Positions 34,598 to 42,670 are shown, counted from the first letter of the stretch. The stretch: DNA of 64,000 nt from Pirellulales bacterium (GCA_019694435.1 JAIBBZ010000001.1:124001-188000), one strand, 5' to 3'. The notes: a model not told the origin generated them from the sequence alone. Numbers and translations are program-made.

Positions 34598-35749
34598 TCA
34601 GTCGCCCTCGCCGCGCGCGTTCCGCGCCGCTCGATACTCGAACGACGCCACCGCGCGCCCCACCGCCCCGCGATAGTCGCGGTACGTACGCCGCGGCGCC
34701 GCGGCGCACCGCTTCCAACCCACCGCGCGCCACAGCGGCGAGCGCCGGCAATGCGCGATCATCGCCGGGTGGCTCGTGGTGATGTTGCACCGCTCGCCCC
34801 GTTGCCGGTGCCAGGCGGCCACCGCCTCGGCCACCGCCGCGCCGATCCCCAGCCCCTGAAAGTCGGGCAGGGTCACCAGCCGGCTGATCCGCCACCGGCG
34901 GCGCAGTCCTACCAACGACACCGTCGCGCAAAATGCCACCGGCGCGTCGCCCCAGGCCGCCAGGAAGCACCGCGCCGCCGGGCTCAACGCGCCGCTCAAA
35001 TAGTGATGCGGCGCAAAGGCGCCCCACGCCGCACGCTCGCAACGAAACAGCTCCAGCTCAATTGCGGGTCGCCGAAGACACCCTCGCGAAAACTGCCGCG
35101 TGGCCATGTCCAGCGTCCAGTCGGGCGCCAGCCATTCCGCCACGTCGTAGTGACAGGTCACCGCCACGAACCGGCAATGCACCTGGCCCCCGCGGATCGC
35201 CTTCGACAAGGCAGCCGCGGCCGTCCGCGCCGCCGTTCGGTCGACCACGCTTGTAAACTCGTCGAACACCACCGTGCGCGGCCGCGCCGCGCCGATCGCG
35301 TCGGGCCCCTTTGCGTTAGGCCCAGTCGCGTCAATCCCCGTAGCCTCGGCAATCGCTCGCGCCAAATCACATCGAAATCGTTCGCCGTTGCTCAGCGCCC
35401 AATATGGCTTGATCCATCCCGGCGGCGAACCGAAGCCCACCGCCGTCAACAGTCCCGTCACCGACCGCATCGACGCCGCGCCAAAGCCGTCGACGATCGC
35501 GCGGTCCGCGGCCCACGCCTGCGGCTCGGCCACCGCCTCGCCAAACCACTGCCGCACGATCGTCGACTTGCCGCTGCCCGACGGCCCCACGACTAGCCCG
35601 ATCTGCCAGGCGTCGCCCAGCTCCGGCACCTCGACCGTAAACCGGCTCGCCGCCCGCTCAGCAAGCGGGATGTCAAACATCCCTGCCACCTGCTGCACGC
35701 GAAACGAATCGTGCACGGGGCAATCGACTACAACGTCAAGACGCGGCAC
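34598..35749 (-). CDS. ABC-type ATPase fused to a GNAT acetyltransferase domain (COG2401-like)
   Basis: The 383-residue protein contains an ABC ATPase (Walker A G55-PSGSGK-S-T63; LSNGE signature 119-123; Walker [12 protein letters not shown] about 159-170; switch His200) and a GNAT domain (Q298-G-L-G-I-G303 acetyl-CoA motif; [14 protein letters not shown] before it). This arrangement is COG2401, an ABC-type ATPase fused to a predicted acetyltransferase; family members occur in archaea and phages and are poorly understood. The GTG start at 35749 overlaps the ParB-like gene's stop by 22 bp, implying coupling. It has no membrane partners, so transport is unlikely; DNA or protein modification linked to packaging is more plausible. 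Confidence 0.85.
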   Translation of the reverse strand: MPRLDVVVDCPVHDSFRVQQVAGMFDIPLAERAASRFTVEVPELGDAWQIGLVVGPSGSGKSTIVRQWFGEAVAEPQAWAADRAIVDGFGAASMRSVTGLLTAVGFGSPPGWIKPYWALSNGERFRCDLARAIAEATGIDATGPNAKGPDAIGAARPRTVVFDEFTSVVDRTAARTAAAALSKAIRGGQVHCRFVAVTCHYDVAEWLAPDWTLDMATRQFSRGCLRRPAIELELFRCERAAWGAFAPHHYLSGALSPAARCFLAAWGDAPVAFCATVSLVGLRRRWRISRLVTLPDFQGLGIGAAVAEAVAAWHRQRGERCNITTSHPAMIAHCRRSPLWRAVGWKRCAAAPRRTYRDYRGAVGRAVASFEYRAARNARGEGD

Positions 35750-36297
35750 CGATAGCCCTCCTCGTTCAGCCGCTCATACAGCGACTCCTGATCGGCCTCG
35801 TCGCGACACTCGACCACGAGCTGATGCGATGTCGCCGGCAGCCGCGCCTCGGCCGGCGGCTCCGGATCGCCGTTCGCCGACAAATCCAGCGGCTTGGCGC
35901 GTTGCGCCAGCTCGCGCACGAGCGATTCCAAAGCCTCGTGCTGCGTGTCGAAGTCGGCCAGCAATTCCCGCAACCGCTCCCCGTCGGTTTCGGCCATGCC
36001 GGCCAGCGGATCGAGCACCGCCAGCAACTTGCCCGCCTCGTGCTCGTCCACGTCGACGACCAGCACAGGCACCAGCGCGTCAGGCGTCGATTCGGCGCGT
36101 AGATGCCCGTCGATCAATTCCAGCGAGCCGTCGGGCAGCTCTCGCGCGAGCAGCGCGTCGGCATAGCCGATCTCGGCCAGCACCCCGCGCAGCGCGTCGC
36201 GCTGCCGCGCCGGGTGGGTCCGCCAATTCCGCGGATTGGGGCGCAACTGCGAAGCCGGCACCCGCCGCAGTTCGCGAACTCGATCCCGAATGAGCAT
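35728..36297 (-). CDS. ParB-like N-terminal domain protein
   Basis: The 189-residue protein has the ParB/Srx fold pattern: [55 protein letters not shown], then an aspartate-rich region ([25 protein letters not shown]). The GHLR/ELIDGH block is characteristic of the ParB nucleotide-binding domain, now known to be a CTPase fold. No HTH domain follows, so chromosomal partitioning is unlikely. It overlaps the ABC-GNAT gene by 22 bp and lies close upstream of the terminase genes. ParB-like proteins in phage clusters are sometimes linked to DNA modification or plasmid-like maintenance; here it is uncertain. Confidence 0.75.
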   Translation of the reverse strand: MLIRDRVRELRRVPASQLRPNPRNWRTHPARQRDALRGVLAEIGYADALLARELPDGSLELIDGHLRAESTPDALVPVLVVDVDEHEAGKLLAVLDPLAGMAETDGERLRELLADFDTQHEALESLVRELAQRAKPLDLSANGDPEPPAEARLPATSHQLVVECRDEADQESLYERLNEEGYRCRVLTL

Positions 36298-36431
36298 CGC
36301 CGCTCCTTCCAACGCGAGGTGTGAACCCTGGAAAAAATGGCGCCGCGGCGGCGGCCCCTCTCGAGGATGCGCAAGACGCCCCCCTGCATCGTGCGCATCG
36401 GCCGACTGCGCCGCGGCGCCCCGCCACCGCC

Positions 36432-36788
36432 CTATCGCACTACCGAGCGCACCCGCACGACGGAGCGGCTCCGCGCCCGGCCGCCGAACAGACCCAAGCG
36501 GCGCGCTGCACACGCGCTTTGCACCACGACTGGCGCGGCGCTCGCCTGCACGACCGTGGCCACCGGAAACGCTGCCGCGGCGCACGCCGATCCCTCCACG
36601 CATACCGGCGACGCCACCGCCGAAACCGCGACGGGCACCGTCGTCAAACCCACCGCGGGCACCGCCAAGGTCGCCAGCGGCGCCGCCGTCACGACTTGGC
36701 TCGATACAACCACGTCGCACGCGCAACCGCTTGCCGGCGTCACCGCCCCCGCGCCGATTGCCAACCCGCCGAGCACAATTCTCCACAT
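36432..36788 (-). CDS. Small secreted Ala/Val-rich protein
   Basis: The 118-residue product begins with a signal peptide (MWRIVLGGLAIGAGAVTPASG) and then a low-complexity Ala/Val region with several Cys, ending GLFGGRARSRSVVRVRSVVR. The basic, Arg-rich end is the type seen in many small secreted planctomycete proteins. No catalytic motif is visible. It is the next gene after the single-heme cytochrome (38 bp), and the two share the same kind of AVPVAV-like low-complexity stretch in their N-terminal mature parts. A cell-wall or envelope accessory role is plausible but not shown. Confidence 0.55.
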   Translation of the reverse strand: MWRIVLGGLAIGAGAVTPASGCACDVVVSSQVVTAAPLATLAVPAVGLTTVPVAVSAVASPVCVEGSACAAAAFPVATVVQASAAPVVVQSACAARRLGLFGGRARSRSVVRVRSVVR

Positions 36789-36826
36789 GGTTCTGCTCTC
36801 CCTGTCGTGCACATCCCGCGCGGCGA

Positions 36827-37312
36827 TCAACGCGATCGCTCGCTCAACTCCTGCACCATCCGTCCGATCTCGCTGGGCGACAGCAACATGCCCCGCGGCA
36901 TCCGCACCTGCGGATCATCGCTCACCACCCGCCGTACCGCCTCCAAGCGCTGCTCCGCGCTCAGCGCTCCCAGATCGGTCAGCACCAGGTCGCCCTTGGC
37001 TGCCTCTCCCTCGTGACAGCGCGCACAGCGCTGCCGCACCAGGCCCTCGCCGCCCAACGCTTCTTGCACGGCAGCCGACTCGCCTGCCGCATCGCTCATT
37101 ACGCTCGTGCTCGCGGCGCCGCGCCACGAATACAACACCGCGGGCGCCTGAATCGTCGCCACCGGCACCGCGACCGGAACGGCGAACGGTACGACCACCA
37201 GCCCACTCGACGCGACCGCCACCTGGGCATGCCGCAATCCGGCTCCGCAATCCCCTGCCCACGCGCCCGCCGGCATCGCCAGCAAGACCAACATCGTTGT
37301 CATGCGTTGCAT
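36827..37312 (-). CDS. Single-heme c-type cytochrome
   Basis: The 161-residue protein has an N-terminal signal peptide (residues about 1-20, ...AMPAGAWAGD), an Ala/Val-rich linker and a C-terminal heme domain with the CxxCH motif C96-A-R-C-H100 and a Met138 (MPRG) as the likely sixth ligand. The LTDLGALSAEQRLEAVRRVVSDDPQVRMPRG context matches small cytochromes c of planctomycetes. It would be exported and heme-loaded in the periplasm, transferring electrons. It sits 32 bp after another CxxCH protein in a gene array with phage terminase genes, which is very unusual. Confidence 0.85.
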   Translation of the reverse strand: MQRMTTMLVLLAMPAGAWAGDCGAGLRHAQVAVASSGLVVVPFAVPVAVPVATIQAPAVLYSWRGAASTSVMSDAAGESAAVQEALGGEGLVRQRCARCHEGEAAKGDLVLTDLGALSAEQRLEAVRRVVSDDPQVRMPRGMLLSPSEIGRMVQELSERSR

Positions 37313-37344
37313 CACGTACCCCTTTCGGTTTGTTCCTCGCGACC

Positions 37345-38763
37345 TCACGGCGTCTCCGCCGACCATCGCCCCGCCGCGCGCAGCGCCGCCTCGGCAAAAC
37401 TCGCCTCCCAGGCCGCGCGCTGCACGCTCATCCCCGCCGCCAGCGCCAGCAACACCGGATCGGCGCTGCCGCGCAGCACCGCCAGCGCGTCTCCTGCGCG
37501 CTCGGCGGCGGTCTCGACACCTGCGCTCAACCCCAGCTCGCGCGACGCGCGGTGCGGCGTTACCAGCTCGTAAACCTGCCGCCGGTACGTCGCGGCCAGC
37601 GCCTCGGCCGCGGCACGCGCCTCGACACCCGTCGCCGCCTGCACGGCCGCCGCATAGTCCTCGCGATCGCGCGGCAGCGCCTTGGCCAGCCGCGCGCCGG
37701 CATAAAACTGCGCCAACCGCTCGGCGCGCGCGGCCGAGTCGGCCAGCACGTCCAAGCCCGCCTCGAGCAGCAGCCGCTGATCGTTGACGAACGGCCGCAG
37801 CCCCCCTTCGACATGGCAGCGCACGCACGAGATCATCGGCGTCACCAGCCCGTCGCCGTGCGGATCGCTCGTGTCCCGCGCGATGGCCGCCGGTACGTCG
37901 TTCTGCCGTTTGCCCGCCGCGTCGAACAAGGCATAGACGTGCAGCCCGTTGGCCTTTGCCGCAATGTGCTCGCCAGCGTCGTACGCGAACGCGAACAGGT
38001 TGCGAAACGGGTCCGATTCGGCGGTCGATTCCGCCACGTCGAAGGTTTCCCAGGCCCCGCCCAACGGCCCCTGACGCCGCACGATCCGCCGCACTTGCCG
38101 CGTGACGTTCGAGCGCAGCAGGTTCGCGCCCTCGTCGCCGCCCAGCCGGTCGATCTCCACCGCATCGATCCCCAGCCGCCGCAAGAACTCGGTCCGCGTC
38201 TCCGGTACGCCTGCAAACGCGTAGTAATGCGGCGGCGCGCTCAGCTTCGCGATCAGCCAATCGCCGCGCATCAAGGCCCCCGCCGAACCGCTCATCGCCC
38301 GCAGCCGCGCCGCCTCGGCCAGTCCCACCCAGCCGCCGTCGGTGAACACCTCGCGTGGCTGGCCCCCTGCCGGATCGATCACGCGCGTCCGCACGTGCCA
38401 ATACGGCTCTTCGCTGGCCAACTGCTCGTAAGCCGTCCCCCAGGCCTGCAAGTCTTCCGCCCGCGGCGCGTATTCATCCAGCCGCCACCGCCACAGCCGC
38501 GTACCGTGCACGCGCTGCGGTCGCCGCACCGCGCTCGCCCGGCTCGTAGCGTTGAGCACCAGCGCCAGCGCCGTCTCCGCCTCGGCCAGTTCGGCCTCGT
38601 CGAGATGCGCCAGCGAGGCATACCGCGTCGTTGCTCGCAGTGCCGCGGGCTGCGCCGTCAGGTCGGCCGTCGCCGCGCGTAGCTCATCGGCCGGGTTCCA
38701 TCCGACCAGCGCCGCCCAGACCAGTGCCGCCACACCGCTTGCCATGCCTCGCCCCCGTCGCAT
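37345..38763 (-). CDS. CxxCH (cytochrome c-like) secreted protein
   Basis: The 472-residue protein has a hydrophobic N terminus (about residues 7-30) suggestive of a signal peptide or anchor. It has one heme-binding motif, C313-V-R-C-H317, in PMISCVRCHVEGGLRPFVNDQR. The rest is mostly helical and rich in Ala/Arg, with no other recognised domain; a large N-terminal region (about 30-300) has strand-helix alternation. A periplasmic electron-transfer or heme-containing enzyme role is inferred from the motif only. It starts 3 nt after the subtilisin-like gene's stop and precedes the single-heme cytochrome, so all three are likely co-transcribed. Confidence 0.7.
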   Translation of the reverse strand: MRRGRGMASGVAALVWAALVGWNPADELRAATADLTAQPAALRATTRYASLAHLDEAELAEAETALALVLNATSRASAVRRPQRVHGTRLWRWRLDEYAPRAEDLQAWGTAYEQLASEEPYWHVRTRVIDPAGGQPREVFTDGGWVGLAEAARLRAMSGSAGALMRGDWLIAKLSAPPHYYAFAGVPETRTEFLRRLGIDAVEIDRLGGDEGANLLRSNVTRQVRRIVRRQGPLGGAWETFDVAESTAESDPFRNLFAFAYDAGEHIAAKANGLHVYALFDAAGKRQNDVPAAIARDTSDPHGDGLVTPMISCVRCHVEGGLRPFVNDQRLLLEAGLDVLADSAARAERLAQFYAGARLAKALPRDREDYAAAVQAATGVEARAAAEALAATYRRQVYELVTPHRASRELGLSAGVETAAERAGDALAVLRGSADPVLLALAAGMSVQRAAWEASFAEAALRAAGRWSAETP

Positions 38764-38766
38764 CGC

Positions 38767-39807
38767 TCAACCCACACTGAACAAGTCACCCGCCCGTGCC
38801 GGCACATACAGCTTGAATCCGCCCCAGGCAAACACCGGCTGTGGCTCCGGTGGCGCGGACGGCTCGGCGAGCATCGTCCCCGGGTCGATCAACCCATATC
38901 CATAGGCGTCGTCTTTGCCCGTCTCGCCCGCGTCGCGCGCCGTGTGCCGCAATTGCTCGCGCAAATCGGTCAAGGTGCGCATCGGAGCCGCCGTCTGCCC
39001 CGCGGCGCGCTGCCGCGCCAGCACCAGCGCCACGACGCCCGCCACAAAGGGCGTGGCCATGCTCGTGCCGCTCAGCCGCGCATAGCCGCCGCGCAAGTAC
39101 GTGCTCAGCACGTTTTCTCCCGGCGCCGCGATGTCGACTTCCGGTCCGCGGCTTGAGAATCGAGTCACGCGCCCCTGCGCGTCGACCGCGCCCACCGCGA
39201 TGCTGTCGCGGTCGGCGTGCGGACGCCCCTTCCACCGCGCGGGATAGTTCACGTCGTCGGCCCGCCCACTGTTACCCGCCGCGCAGATCACGAACTTGCC
39301 CTTCGCCGTGGCCCGTTCGATCGCCTGCCCGATCTGCTCGTCCGGAGCCGGCGCGCCGAGCGACATGCTCAGGATGTCGGCCCCCTCGTCGCAGGCCCAA
39401 TCCATCCCGTTCGCGATCCATTCCCCCAGCCCGCTGCCGCCCGCGTCGAGCACTCGCGCGACCAGCAGCCGGCACGCCGGCGCTACGCCGATCATGCCCA
39501 CGTCGTTCTGCCGCGCGCCGATGATCCCCGCGCAATGGGTGCCATGACCGTTCGCATCGCTCGGCCCGCGCCGGCTGCTCGTAAAATCGCGCGCGTCGTC
39601 GATCGCCTCGACCAGGTCCGGGTGGCGCTCGTCAATGCCCGAATCGAGCACCGCCACCCGGACCGTTTCGCCGCGCGACTGCCGCCACGCCTCCGGCACA
39701 TGACACAACTGCCAACCCCAATCCACTGTTTCAGCCAGGCTGGTCAGCACCTCCTGCACTCGAAACGGCGGCAGTCGAAACCGCACTCCGCGCTGCCCGT
39801 CGCCCAT
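38767..39807 (-). CDS. Subtilisin-like serine protease (S8 family) without signal peptide
   Basis: The 346-residue protein has a complete S8 catalytic triad: D55 in VAVLDSGID, H91 in NGHGTHCAG, S249 in SGTSMATP, with the oxyanion N179 in AAGNSG. The N terminus is soluble, with no signal peptide or propeptide visible, so it would act in the cytoplasm or leave by another route. The start at 39807 directly precedes the fold. In this array it could process structural proteins or serve as a carried protease. It lies 43 bp after the 114-residue gene and just before the cytochrome genes. Confidence 0.9.
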   Translation of the reverse strand: MGDGQRGVRFRLPPFRVQEVLTSLAETVDWGWQLCHVPEAWRQSRGETVRVAVLDSGIDERHPDLVEAIDDARDFTSSRRGPSDANGHGTHCAGIIGARQNDVGMIGVAPACRLLVARVLDAGGSGLGEWIANGMDWACDEGADILSMSLGAPAPDEQIGQAIERATAKGKFVICAAGNSGRADDVNYPARWKGRPHADRDSIAVGAVDAQGRVTRFSSRGPEVDIAAPGENVLSTYLRGGYARLSGTSMATPFVAGVVALVLARQRAAGQTAAPMRTLTDLREQLRHTARDAGETGKDDAYGYGLIDPGTMLAEPSAPPEPQPVFAWGGFKLYVPARAGDLFSVG

Positions 39808-39850
39808 TGCTCGCGCCTCCCCTTGACGGTTCCTTTGCGCCGGCCTCGCC

Positions 39851-40195
39851 TCAAGCAGCCGGTTGTGGCTGCGGCTGCGGCGGGTTGAACCGCCGGATCA
39901 GCTCGAGCACCAGCTTCACGATCGCCAGCAGCGTCGGCAGGTCGATCGCCTGTGCCGTCGGTTCGTCGGCCAGCGCTTCGGCGCAGGCCGCCTCGATCTC
40001 GGCCACGGCGGCCGGCGTGCTCGGCGGCAACAGCCCGATTTGTTCGAGCAACGGCAGCACCTGCTTCAACAGCTCGAGCACCTTGCCCAGATCCACGTTG
40101 GCCAGCAACTCGCGCAGCTTGCGAATCGCGTCGACCAGCCGCGGCCGGTCCCCCGTCTTGAGTGCCTCGCTCAGTTCTCGCGCCAGATCGCTCAT
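39851..40195 (-). CDS. Small helical protein (114 residues)
   Basis: The Leu- and Glu-rich helical protein (SDLARELSEALKTGDRPRLVDAIRKLRELLANVDLGKVLELLKQVLPLLEQIGLLPP) ends in a Pro/Gln repeat (NPPQPQPQPAA). It has no signal peptide. Two helical segments are separated by a short loop near STPAAVAEIEAAC. The gene lies 39 bp after the membrane/coiled-coil gene and before the protease. I do not recognise a family; it might be a scaffold-like or lysis-cassette accessory protein. Confidence 0.5.
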   Translation of the reverse strand: MSDLARELSEALKTGDRPRLVDAIRKLRELLANVDLGKVLELLKQVLPLLEQIGLLPPSTPAAVAEIEAACAEALADEPTAQAIDLPTLLAIVKLVLELIRRFNPPQPQPQPAA

Positions 40196-40234
40196 TCTGC
40201 ACCCCCCGTTTTTCTGCTTGATGAATTGCCTGCT

Positions 40235-40582
40235 TCAAGAACTCAGACTTCGCCACGACTCGTAGCAGGCCGTCAGTTGCTCCTGCCACATCCCCAGCTC
40301 GACCAGATGCTGTTGCCGCTCTTCGGCCAGCGTCTCGGCGAACGTCGTTCGCTGACGCGCTAATTCCTCGCGGAATTGGGTCCGCGCCTCGCTCAACTCG
40401 ACGCGCTGCTCGCGCAACAGCCGCGGGACGACGCGCGTGGCGTTGTGCCAGGCATACCACGCCAGGATCGCCACGCTCGACGCCTCGCTCGCCCCCGGCC
40501 AGAACTGCTCGCCGGCGCTCGCCTGTGCCAGCCACACACCCAGCACCGCCGCCCCTGCACTGACCAGCGCGCTTGTCGACAT
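40235..40582 (-). CDS. Membrane/coiled-coil protein, holin- or spanin-like by layout
   Basis: The 115-residue product begins with one or two membrane helices (about residues 5-22 and 33-50: LVSAGAAVLGVWLAQASAG and SVAILAWYAWHNATRVV) followed by a long charged coiled coil (VELSEARTQFREELARQRTTFAETLAEERQQHLVELG). This small membrane-plus-coiled-coil layout is like phage holins and spanins, but no lysis enzyme is adjacent. ATG at 40582 was chosen since the membrane part begins there; a terminator lies 23 bp upstream. It heads the protease-cytochrome group. Confidence 0.5.
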   Translation of the reverse strand: MSTSALVSAGAAVLGVWLAQASAGEQFWPGASEASSVAILAWYAWHNATRVVPRLLREQRVELSEARTQFREELARQRTTFAETLAEERQQHLVELGMWQEQLTACYESWRSLSS

Positions 40583-40605
40583 ATCCGCCTCCCGCCCGCG
40601 CAACG

Positions 40606-40644
40606 AAAAAGCCCGCGGTCGACCCATCGGGGTCGGCCTCGGGC
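40606..40644 (-). terminator. Rho-independent terminator downstream of the nuclease gene
   Basis: GCCCGCGGTCGACC (40611-40624) and GGTCGGCCTCGGGC (40631-40644) pair with two mismatch or wobble positions around a 6-nt loop. On the minus strand the stem is followed by five T (40606-40610). It lies 150 bp after the nuclease gene and 23 bp before the start codon of the membrane/coiled-coil gene. Confidence 0.65.
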
Positions 40645-40796
40645 TCGTCGTCGATACCTGCGCGTCAGCGTCGCGCGGCGCAGCTCGCCGCACGCTTCGT
40701 CGCCGCTCAGGCCACAGCGATACCTCGCCAGGACAGCCGCAACCTTAGACCAGCGGCTGGCTCATTTGCAAAGCAGAATTGCCGCGCACTCGTACT

Positions 40797-41810
40797 TCAG
40801 CGCACCGGCACCAGCGGTCCGCTGGCCACCGGTCCCGCCGGCGCAGGACCCCAACTCGGCCCGCCGGCCGAGCCACCTTCTTGAATGGTGAACTCGCCCC
40901 AGATCGGCAAATGATCCGACACCTCAAGCGCCTGCTCGAGCGACAGGCGGTATTGATTCTGCACGTCGAACACGCCGGCCCCGCCGCTGAACTCGCGCGT
41001 CGCCTGCGCCGAGAACACCAGGTTGTCGTATTCCTTGTTTCCGCGCGTGTTGGTGGCGATGTCGCGGATCGCCACCTGGACGTCCGGCATCCGCCCCAGT
41101 TCACCCAAGTGCCGGTGGTCGGCGTTCAGATCGCCCAGCAAGATCACGTCGTCTTCGCCGCGGCCGTCGTTGCGCACCGCCCGCACCACGTCGTCCAGCA
41201 CGTTGACCTCGGTCGCCACCTCGTCCGGGTCGGTGTGAATGTTCACCAGCGTGAACGTGAACGCCTGCTCGGGCACCGGACCCCGCACGCGAAAGCCCGC
41301 CACCAGCGGCTCGCGGTGCAGTAAGTCGTCCGGGTCGTCGACCGTGTACACACTCGATGCATCGAGCTCGATGCTCAGCGTGTTGTAGACGAACGCGTAT
41401 TGCTCTTTGCTCGACGTCCGACCCAACCGCGGGCCCAGGACATAGTTGTAGCGCCCGCCTGCCGCGTTCACCATCGCCACCAGTTGCCCGACGACGTCGG
41501 TCTGCTGCGCGCGCACTTCTTGGATGGCCACCACGTCGAAGCGCCGCACTACGTCGGCCAGCACTTGCATCACCCAGGTCTTCGACGCCTTCTGCTCGCC
41601 GAACACCTGAATGTTGAACGACGCGATCCGCACCACCGGCCCGACTTGCGCCGGCAACGGAGGCGCGGCGGGCGCCGCGGTCGGCCGTTGGCCAGCCTGC
41701 TCGCGCAGCACCATGCCCAGCTTTTCCAGGCCTTCGATGCGATAGCGCGACAGCAGCAGCCCGCCGACGATCAGCGCCAACAACAACGTCGACGTCGTTC
41801 CGCGTGGCAC
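40797..41810 (-). CDS. DNase I-like endonuclease/exonuclease/phosphatase with membrane anchor
   Basis: The 337-residue protein has an N-terminal membrane segment (about residues 5-21, TTSTLLLALIVGGLLLSRYR) and then an EEP fold: RIASFNIQVFGEQKASK, VVAIQEVRAQQ, FTLVNIHTDPDEV, VILLGDLNADHRHLGELG and VSDHLPIWGEF, which carry the conserved Asn, Glu, Asp and His positions of the DNase I/Exo III superfamily. The fold with DLNAD and SDHLPI is like secreted nucleases. GTG at 41810 was chosen because GGAGGG precedes it by 5 nt. It is on the minus strand at the right edge of the phage-like array, separated from it by a terminator, so inclusion is uncertain. Confidence 0.8.
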   Translation of the reverse strand: MPRGTTSTLLLALIVGGLLLSRYRIEGLEKLGMVLREQAGQRPTAAPAAPPLPAQVGPVVRIASFNIQVFGEQKASKTWVMQVLADVVRRFDVVAIQEVRAQQTDVVGQLVAMVNAAGGRYNYVLGPRLGRTSSKEQYAFVYNTLSIELDASSVYTVDDPDDLLHREPLVAGFRVRGPVPEQAFTFTLVNIHTDPDEVATEVNVLDDVVRAVRNDGRGEDDVILLGDLNADHRHLGELGRMPDVQVAIRDIATNTRGNKEYDNLVFSAQATREFSGGAGVFDVQNQYRLSLEQALEVSDHLPIWGEFTIQEGGSAGGPSWGPAPAGPVASGPLVPVR

Positions 41811-42010
41811 GTCAACCCTCCGTGTGCGTGCACCTCGCTTGGCGCGCAGCCGGATCGCTCCTTCATGGCGATCCACCCACCAGCATTACGCTGCGCGCAA
41901 AGACGCTAACTTCACGGCGCGAAGAATAAACCCGCCCCCCGACCGGACTCCAGAGCGCTTTCCGCGACTCCCGTCCGAACCACGCCAGCCCTGCTAGCAG
42001 CCAGCACGCG

Positions 42011-42520
42011 CTATCGCCGCGCCTCGCGCACCAGGTGGCCCAGCTCGGGCAGAATCACCTGGTTCATCGCCAGCCGCACCCCCGCCGGCGATCCCGGCAT
42101 CGTCAGCACGACCTTGTCGCCGATCAGCCCGCCGACCGCCCGGCTCAACATCGCCGCCGGGCCAATCTCCTGAAAGCTCAACATCCGGAACAATTCGCCG
42201 TAGCCCGGCAGCGGTTTGGTCAGCATCGTGCCGATGGTTTCCGGCGTCCTGTCGCGCCGGCTCAAACCTGTCCCGCCGGTCAGCAGTACCACCTCGACCT
42301 CCACCCGGCCCAACAGCCCCATCAGCAGCGCCCGCATCGTCGACGGCTCGTCGGGCACAATCTCCCGGGCCACCACTTCGTGCCCCGCCGCCGCGAGCAG
42401 CTCGACGACGGTTTGCCCCCCCTTGTCGGTTTCGAGCGTCCGTGTATCGCTCACCGTCACCACGGCGCAGCCCAACCGGCAGGGGCTGGCCGCGCGATGC
42501 GCCTCGGCCGATTCACTCAT
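42011..42520 (-). CDS. moaB: Molybdenum cofactor biosynthesis protein MoaB-like
   Basis: The 169-residue protein matches the MogA/MoaB fold: AVVTVSDTRTLETDKGGQTVVELLAAAGHEV, VVLLTGGTGLSRRDRTPETI, and SRAVGGLIGDKVVLTMPGSPAGVRLAMNQVILPELGHLV. The TGGTG and GSP blocks are the molybdopterin-binding positions. MoaB/MogA proteins adenylylate molybdopterin or assist metal insertion in Moco synthesis. Length (about 170) fits MoaB rather than MogA (195). No other mo genes are adjacent. ATG at 42520 is the frame's start and fits the family N terminus. Confidence 0.92.
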   Translation of the reverse strand: MSESAEAHRAASPCRLGCAVVTVSDTRTLETDKGGQTVVELLAAAGHEVVAREIVPDEPSTMRALLMGLLGRVEVEVVLLTGGTGLSRRDRTPETIGTMLTKPLPGYGELFRMLSFQEIGPAAMLSRAVGGLIGDKVVLTMPGSPAGVRLAMNQVILPELGHLVREARR

Positions 42521-42664
42521 CGTTGACCTCGCTGCGAACTGTCCACTTGGCCTCGCCCCTACCCGTCATCCCGCGTGCCCGCCGAACGTTAGGACCCCTA
42601 CCGCCGGCCCTCCCCGGGGACCGCCCGCCCCCGGTCCGGTTGCCCCCGGCGGCGCAGGCCTTCC

Positions 42665-42670
42665 TATACT
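42665..42670 (+). promoter_or_regulatory. -10-like element upstream of the secreted hypothetical gene
   Basis: TATACT at 42665-42670 lies 50 bp before the GTG start. A -35-like TTGCCC is 19 bp upstream, a longer spacing than usual, so the assignment is tentative. A start site near 42677 would give a leader of about 43 nt. Confidence 0.35.

Larger units (their letters stand above)
18691..41810 (-). mobile_element. Phage-like element: packaging, head and partial tail genes with non-phage cargo
   Basis: About 25 of the genes in this 23-kb stretch read leftward. They include a small and a large terminase, portal, prohead protease, decoration protein, major capsid protein, connector-like, tail-completion-like and tail-tube-like proteins. 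No integrase, excisionase, replication protein, tape measure, baseplate or endolysin was found, and no attachment-site direct repeat was noticed by eye. The edges are therefore set by gene content: the coupled glycosyltransferase-methyltransferase on the left, the DNase I-like nuclease on the right. It may be a defective prophage, a gene-transfer-agent-like element, or a prophage split by rearrangement. Confidence 0.6.

Noticed and set aside
36337..38682. 781-residue open frame on the plus strand across the cytochrome region
   Set aside because: Composition is dominated by Arg, Pro and Ala with no fold pattern; the minus-strand frames have CxxCH motifs, signal peptides and proper ribosome spacing.
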